A stretch of 64,000 nucleotides of DNA from Datisca glomerata. Its lineage: Eukaryota; Streptophyta; Magnoliopsida; Cucurbitales; Datiscaceae. The translations under genes were made by a program, and so were the position numbers. This document shows, piece after piece, positions 58,540 to 64,000 of this stretch. Location: NCBI GenBank assembly GCA_003255025.1, contig QANY01008042.1:1910077-1974076 (forward strand), given 5' to 3'. The stretch's first letter is position 1, and every line of letters starts with the position of its first letter. A model generated the notes under the pieces. That model was not told the origin of the DNA. It searched no databases and worked only from the letters and a program-made list of their open reading frames with translations.

Positions 58540-61500
58540 ATGGCAGTTTTAGAAGAATGTTCATCTGCTAAAACCCGTCCGTCGTCTTCACCATCCACTA
58601 GTACTCACTACCTCGCTAAGTGTGTTCTTAGAGGAAGCGTTGTTCTACAGGTCTTGTACGGTCACATACGCTCTCCAACCTCCCTCGACGTTGTCTTTGG
58701 CAAGGTTTTTCGTCTCGCTTCTTCTTCACTCTAGTGCACAAACTTGTTGTAGATGTAAGGTGTGTCACGCCTTACATCTACACTTGTTTTGTTCTAACGT
58801 TTTGAACGAACTCGATCATTTATATTGCCCGCTTGCAATCTTAATTGCAATTAAGAAAAGGAACTGGTTTGCAATTAGACATTCCCTTGTAATTTTTAGC
58901 TTAGTTCACAAGGTATGAAGTGCTGCAAAAGTTGAAGTTCACTGCTTTGGTACACTACCATATTTCCATACATTAACTGTATTGCATTAGAACTCCCATG
59001 GAAGAAAGCGTACTTATCTATAAGTTCCTTGCTAAGTTTAAGGTGGAGATATTATTGGGAGTTTTTTTTACTACACAGCATGACTTCTAAAGTGAAATAA
59101 TAGTACCGAGCTTTTAAATCAGGTTAATTTGATTTTCCTTCAATATCCTTCATTGAAGTAGATATGATCCAAGTTACCGTAAACTTGATCAAGGTATCAT
59201 CAACTCACATATGCATTTGAAGTTTATGGCACTATGGTGTTCTATGTTTTCTCAATTTATTGTTACACCTATAGTACCAAGTGTTCTCTTTTTCTTTATT
59301 ATAATTTCTTGGGTTTTATGCATATGAGATACTTCCATCCAATTAAATTTACTTGTCTCCAAGGGGTAATCTTGAATGGTCTATGAAGATTAAATTATAT
59401 CACGTGCTTAGTGATCTGGTAATAGAGCATTCCAATGTCTACCTTAATCAGACCGTTACTTTGTCGATGAAATTATTTTCAGGAGACATCCATAGAGTTG
59501 GTAATAATTGGTGAAGATGGAGTTGTACAATCTATATGTGAGCAGGCTGTATTTGGTACAATTAAGGACCTTGCCATCCTACGCTGGAATGAGAAGTTTC
59601 GTGCACCAAACCCACAGGTCTACCAGTCAATTTACTTTGTATGCTTTGTACAAAACCTATTATTGATCTTCCCTGGTGTATTATACTAACCTTATGGCAC
59701 CTCCTGATAATGTTTATCCAAAACTGGAAGTACAGGATAAATACATATTTTTTTCCGTTTTCCCTGCAGTTGCTTGGTAAAGATTTATTGGTTGTTATAT
59801 CAGATTCTGGAAAACTCTCATTCCTCACATTTTGCAGTGAAATGCACAGGTTAACACAGTTTTGTGCTATTTGGACTATACTCATTGAAATTAAGGACTA
59901 GTTTACTGCTGCTGTGGAAATGGCCAGCTTTCTTTATGCATAAAAAAATGGACTTACTTTTGTCGCTTGAAACAATTGACATAGGTTTTTCCCAGTCACA
60001 CATGTTCAGCTTTCCAATCCTGGAAATCAAAGGAATCTGCTTGGGAGAATGCTAGCCACTGATTCGCTGTATGTTGCTTCTGTGTTTCAGAGAACTTTGA
60101 ATGAGCGCCCCCCCCNCCCTTCTGAAAGTCTGATTTTTCTGTTCGTGTTTACTTGACAACTCTCTGCATAATCAATTAGTAATTTTCTTATATATTCTTT
60201 TACTGTTTGGTTCATTCTCTATTTTCTAGGAATTCAGTAAAGCAGGTTCTCTCTGCAATCTTCAAAGATCATCCAGTTTTTGTAGCATGTTCATTTTGGC
60301 AAACCCATATAGTTCCTTTGGTCCATATAGACTTTAATAGGCTTTGGTGGCTTGGGAATTTTTATTTGCTTCTTTATTATGTTTTATATATTGGCAACGA
60401 GAACAACTAATTTTAACGTTTTATGTTTATGTAGATAATGCTTATATGGTGGTGAAGATAGTTTTTTATGATAAAAGATGCACATTTATTATTTCTCTTT
60501 CGTGTTTGTTCAGGATGATTCTGTTTCATGTGCCCTCCTAGGAGAAATCTTTTAGATAATTGTCAGCTTTACGATGGGGACAATATATAGCTTGGAAGTG
60601 GACCATTATTTCTCCTTGAGCCGCAAGCATGATTTTCTTGCCTTTTTTATACTTTATATTACAGTTTTTGTAGAAATCAATATCTGGATTGAAGTTGTAG
60701 TGACAGTGGAAAAGAAAAGAGTTTGGCCATTACTTTTATGCTTCTCTTTTTACAGGGGATGTTTTATTGCTGCCAGTGAATATGAAAACCAGCTAGCTCT
60801 CTTCTCTACTTCAGTATCTGCTGGAAATAATATCATTGATAAGGTTCACACATATGTTTTCTTTCTCTAGAAAAAGGTTTTATGACATGACACTCTATGT
60901 ACTAGTGACAAAATATTTTGAAACTTTTACACCTAATGATCTTATGCGAGCAGTCTCATGTGGCATGCTAATATGTTTCTTGTGCCGTGAATTCAGAAAA
61001 TAATATATCCTCCAAATGAAGGGGATACAAGTAGTGCAACAAATATCCAGCAAACAATTATATGTGGTACCATATGGAGTATGTGCTTTATTTCAAAGGA
61101 TCCTAGCCACCCAAGTGAGGAACATAATCCTGTACTTGCCATCCTCTTAAATAGGTATGGTTTATTGTAGTTGTGGAAGTACATTCTCCATCCTTGTAAA
61201 GGATATTACCTGTTCTATTTTATTGGCTTTGTGGGGTTTGTATAACTACGGACTGAAACCTTTATACTGCAGGAAGGGAGCACTGCTGAATGAAGTGCTA
61301 TTATTGGGATGGAGCGTGAAGGACCATTCTATTGATGCTCTATCTCAGTATATAGAAGCTGGCCCGTTAGCACATGACATTGTTGAAGTTCCTCATTCTT
61401 ATGGATTTGCATTTCTGTTTAGGGTTGGTGATGCTCTCTTAATGGATTTTCGAGATGCTCAAAACCCTTGCTGTATCTATAGAACAAGCTTAAACTTTCT

Positions 61501-63235
61501 TCCTGGGACGGTGGAGGAGCAGAATTTTGTTGAAGAGTCATATAAAGTGCCGGACACTGACGATGAAGGCCTGTTTAGTGTTGCTGCAAGGGCATTGCTG
61601 GAGCTTGGAGATTATGAACCCATGTGTATAGATGGTGATAGTGGCCAGTTGCATCCAAATCACAAACATGTGTGTTCTTGGAGTTGGGAACCGGAAAATG
61701 GTAACAATCCAAGGATGATTTTCTGCATAGATACAGGAGAACTTTTCATGGTTGAAATTTCTGAGTCTCATGGCCTTGAAGTCCATTTATCTACTTGTCT
61801 CTATAAAGGTTTACCTTGCAAAGCACTTTTGTGGGCTAAGGGTGGATATCTTGCTGCACTGGTAGAGATGGGGGATGGTATGGTCCTAAAATTGGATGAT
61901 GGAATGCTGCTTTATACAAATCCTATTCAAAACATTGCCCCAATTTTGGATATGTCAGTTGTAGATTATCATGACGAAAAACATGACCAGATGTTTGCCT
62001 GTTGTGGAATGGCTCCGGAGGGGTCGCTAAGGATTATTAGAAGTGGAGCTAGTGTAGAAAAGTTATTGAAGACTCCCCCTAATTATCGAGGAATAACTGG
62101 TACTTGGACGTTACGAATGAAAGTAAATGATGCTTATCATTCTTTCCTTGTTCTGTCATTTGTTGAAGAGACCAGGGTTCTTTCAGTGGGCTTAAGCTTT
62201 ACCGATGTCACTGATTCAGTTGGCTTCCTACCTGATGTCTGTACATTGGCATGTGGCCTTATTGATGATGGCCTGCTTGTCCAGATGCATCGAAATGCAG
62301 TTAGGCTATGTTTGCCCACAAAGGTTGCACATTCTGAAGGTATCACATTATCTTCTCCGGTTTGCACGTCGTGGTCTCCTGATAGGATGGGTATCAATTT
62401 GGGGGCAGTTGGACATAATTTCATTGTTGTTTCTACTTCTAGTCCATGTTTTGTATTCATTCTAGGAGTTAAATTGCTTTCAAGACACAACTACGAAATA
62501 TATGAAATGTATCATGTGAGATTGCAGGATGAATTATCATGCATTTCGATTCCCCAAAAACAGTTTGAGCGAAAACAGATAAGTTCTCATGTAAGTCTGA
62601 TCGACACTAGCTATGTGAAGACCCTTTTGGGTGGAGATGGTATTAGTAATACTTTTGTTATTGGCACCCATAAGCCTTCGGTGGAAATTCTTTCTTTTGT
62701 TCCCAATGGAAGCCTAAGAGTTGTTGCTTCTGCAAATATCGCACTAATGAATACTCTGGGAACTGCTGTTAGTGGCTGCATCCCTCAAGATGTAAGGCTT
62801 GTCTCAGTCGACCAGTTTTATGTTCTTTCTGGGTTGAGGAATGGAATGCTACTTCGGTTTGAGTTTCCTGCTACCTCAAAAAAGTTCACATCAGATTTTC
62901 CTTGTCAAAATGCTGCTACTTCCTGTTTACTAGACACATGGTTGAATGTATCATCTCCAGTTATTTATGAGAAGCCTAGAGATGAATTTTCAACTAATCT
63001 TCAGTTGATTGCTGTTAGACGTATTGGCATTACTCCTGTTTTTCTGGTCCCATTGAGTGATTCACTTGATGCAGATATAATTGCTCTGAGTGATAGGCCT
63101 TGGTTGTTGCATAGTGCAAGGCACAGCCTCTCATATACTTCCATCTCTTTTCAACCATCGACGCATGTAACTCCTGTGTGTTCCTCTGAATGCCCTAATG
63201 GGATATTATTTGTTGCAGATAATTGTCTACATTTG
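58540..63235 (+). CDS. CPSF-A subunit / MMS1-N family protein, 5' part (7 exons; continues past the window)
   Basis: Exons: 58540-58704, 59483-59617, 59770-59849, 59985-60068, 60756-60843, 60997-61154, 61273-63235. All phases join (2673 nt, 891 codons) with GT-AG introns. The product starts MAVLEECSSAKTRPSSSPST. It carries an N-terminal beta-propeller (MMS1-N) region: SIELVIIGEDGVVQSICEQA, KDLLVVISDSGKLSFLTFCS, FIAASEYENQLALFSTSVSA. In exon 7 follow SYGFAFLFRVGDALLMDFRD, SWSWEPENGNNPRMIFCIDT and SVVDYHDEKHDQMFACCGMA. This architecture is that of the DDB1/CPSF160/SF3b130 superfamily; the closest member I recall is Arabidopsis At3g11960, whose exact role is not established, so I do not assign DDB1, CPSF160 or SF3B3. 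The exon 7 donor (GTAAGA) is at 63236 and the rest of the gene, including the C-terminal CPSF_A domain, lies beyond 64000. A single undetermined base (n) is at 60116, within intron 4. Confidence 0.9.
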
Positions 63236-64000
63236 GTAAGAATTCTCTAGCCTCCTTTTTTGTGGCTGTAGTTTTTTTTCAATCATATCAGAATTTATTT
63301 AGTTCTAGTGGATATCTAGAGCAGTAGCAAATGAAGTGCAGAAGTGGCAATTGGAAATGCTAACTGGAGTCAGAGTGTTGGCTTAACTTACTTTTCCCTA
63401 ACTCGAATGCTGGTAGTCTCTGAGAACTGTAAAGGAACATTAAATTCTGAGTTTGCTGCTTCAGAACTGAGCAAAGGTAGATGATTTCCGAGGGTTCCAA
63501 TTTGACCATGGGAAGTACAAAAAAATTCTGAAATGTAGTGTAGGAATTCTATTGGCATATACATTGATGCATTGTTAAAGTACATTATCGAAATGTATAT
63601 GGTTGGGATTGGCCACAATAAATGAAGGAAACTATTAGAGCTTAAAAGAAGCTAAATTGATGTAATGGAACTGGCTTCTGTCGAAGAAGCTAAACCTCAA
63701 ATGGTCAGCTTTCTAACCCTAATCAGAACTCTATCTGGATGCTTTAATGGGATTAGAAAAACATAGTTGATGCTGCTGGTTTGGTTATTATCTCAGACGA
63801 TGGATCATCACATGCTTTTTTCTATACATATTAAGCTTTTTATAATCAACCTGTATATTCCATCTATGCTTACTGCTCAAACTTTTGCTTCAAATGGTAA
63901 TATCTAAAACTATTCCCCCAGTAAAGTTACTTTTCTGTGAGTATTCTGATGTTTGGGAGTCCATTTATCAGAATGAATAGATAGATTTTTGCTTGCTCAT
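63236..64000 (+). other. start of intron 7 of the CPSF-A family gene
   Basis: After the donor at 63236 I find no continuing family sequence in any frame up to the window edge. It is AT-rich and most simply read as intron. Confidence 0.5.

Overview
The window is nuclear DNA of a flowering plant, most likely a eudicot. It holds two intron-rich protein genes with plant-type splice sites, in a background of plant LINE, Ty1/copia, Ty3/gypsy, Mutator-like (MULE) and tiny TRIM retroelement remains, plus a nuclear insertion of plastid DNA. I cannot name the species.

Layout. 1-22.3 kb is a nested transposon graveyard. A 5'-truncated LINE (829-3421, with a 12-bp target duplication) is split by a palindrome-rich element (copy A, about 1165-3163). 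An inverted relative (copy B, 4570-6665) follows, then gypsy pol and gag remnants in opposite orientations with one LTR (6666-9384), a third palindrome-rich copy (C, 9640-10880), a 1.75-kb GAA array (10884-12630), copia gag/protease with an LTR and primer-binding site (13.3-17.3 kb), an unrelated LTR (17289-18417), and a decayed MULE transposase (18418-21150) interrupted by a tandem three-LTR TRIM.

22753-52501 is the complete coding region of RRP5, a ribosome-biogenesis factor. I resolved 40 exons whose reading phases all join, giving about 1935 residues (about 15 S1-like RNA-binding segments, then C-terminal HAT repeats). Three of its 39 introns use GC-AG boundaries. The 30-kb length comes from intron insertions: a TRIM in intron 4, a compound repeat in intron 5, a LINE tail in intron 19, an antisense copia element in intron 29, and a palindrome-rich copy carrying a 357-bp TRIM in intron 30. 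The promoter has three site II (TGGGCY) elements and two telo-box-like AAACCCT motifs, the pairing known from plant ribosome-biogenesis genes.

53.1-53.6 kb is plastid DNA (16S-trnI spacer, trnI-GAU 5' exon and intron). 53.8-57.8 kb is a MULE-like unit pairing a MuDR-type N-terminal region with plant mobile domain (PMD) sequence. 58540-63235 is the 5' part (7 exons, 891 codons) of a CPSF-A/MMS1-N family gene that runs off the right edge. RRP5 and this gene are both on the plus strand; I recall the same two families as neighbours in Arabidopsis (At3g11964/At3g11960), so this looks like conserved microsynteny in a transposon-rich locus.
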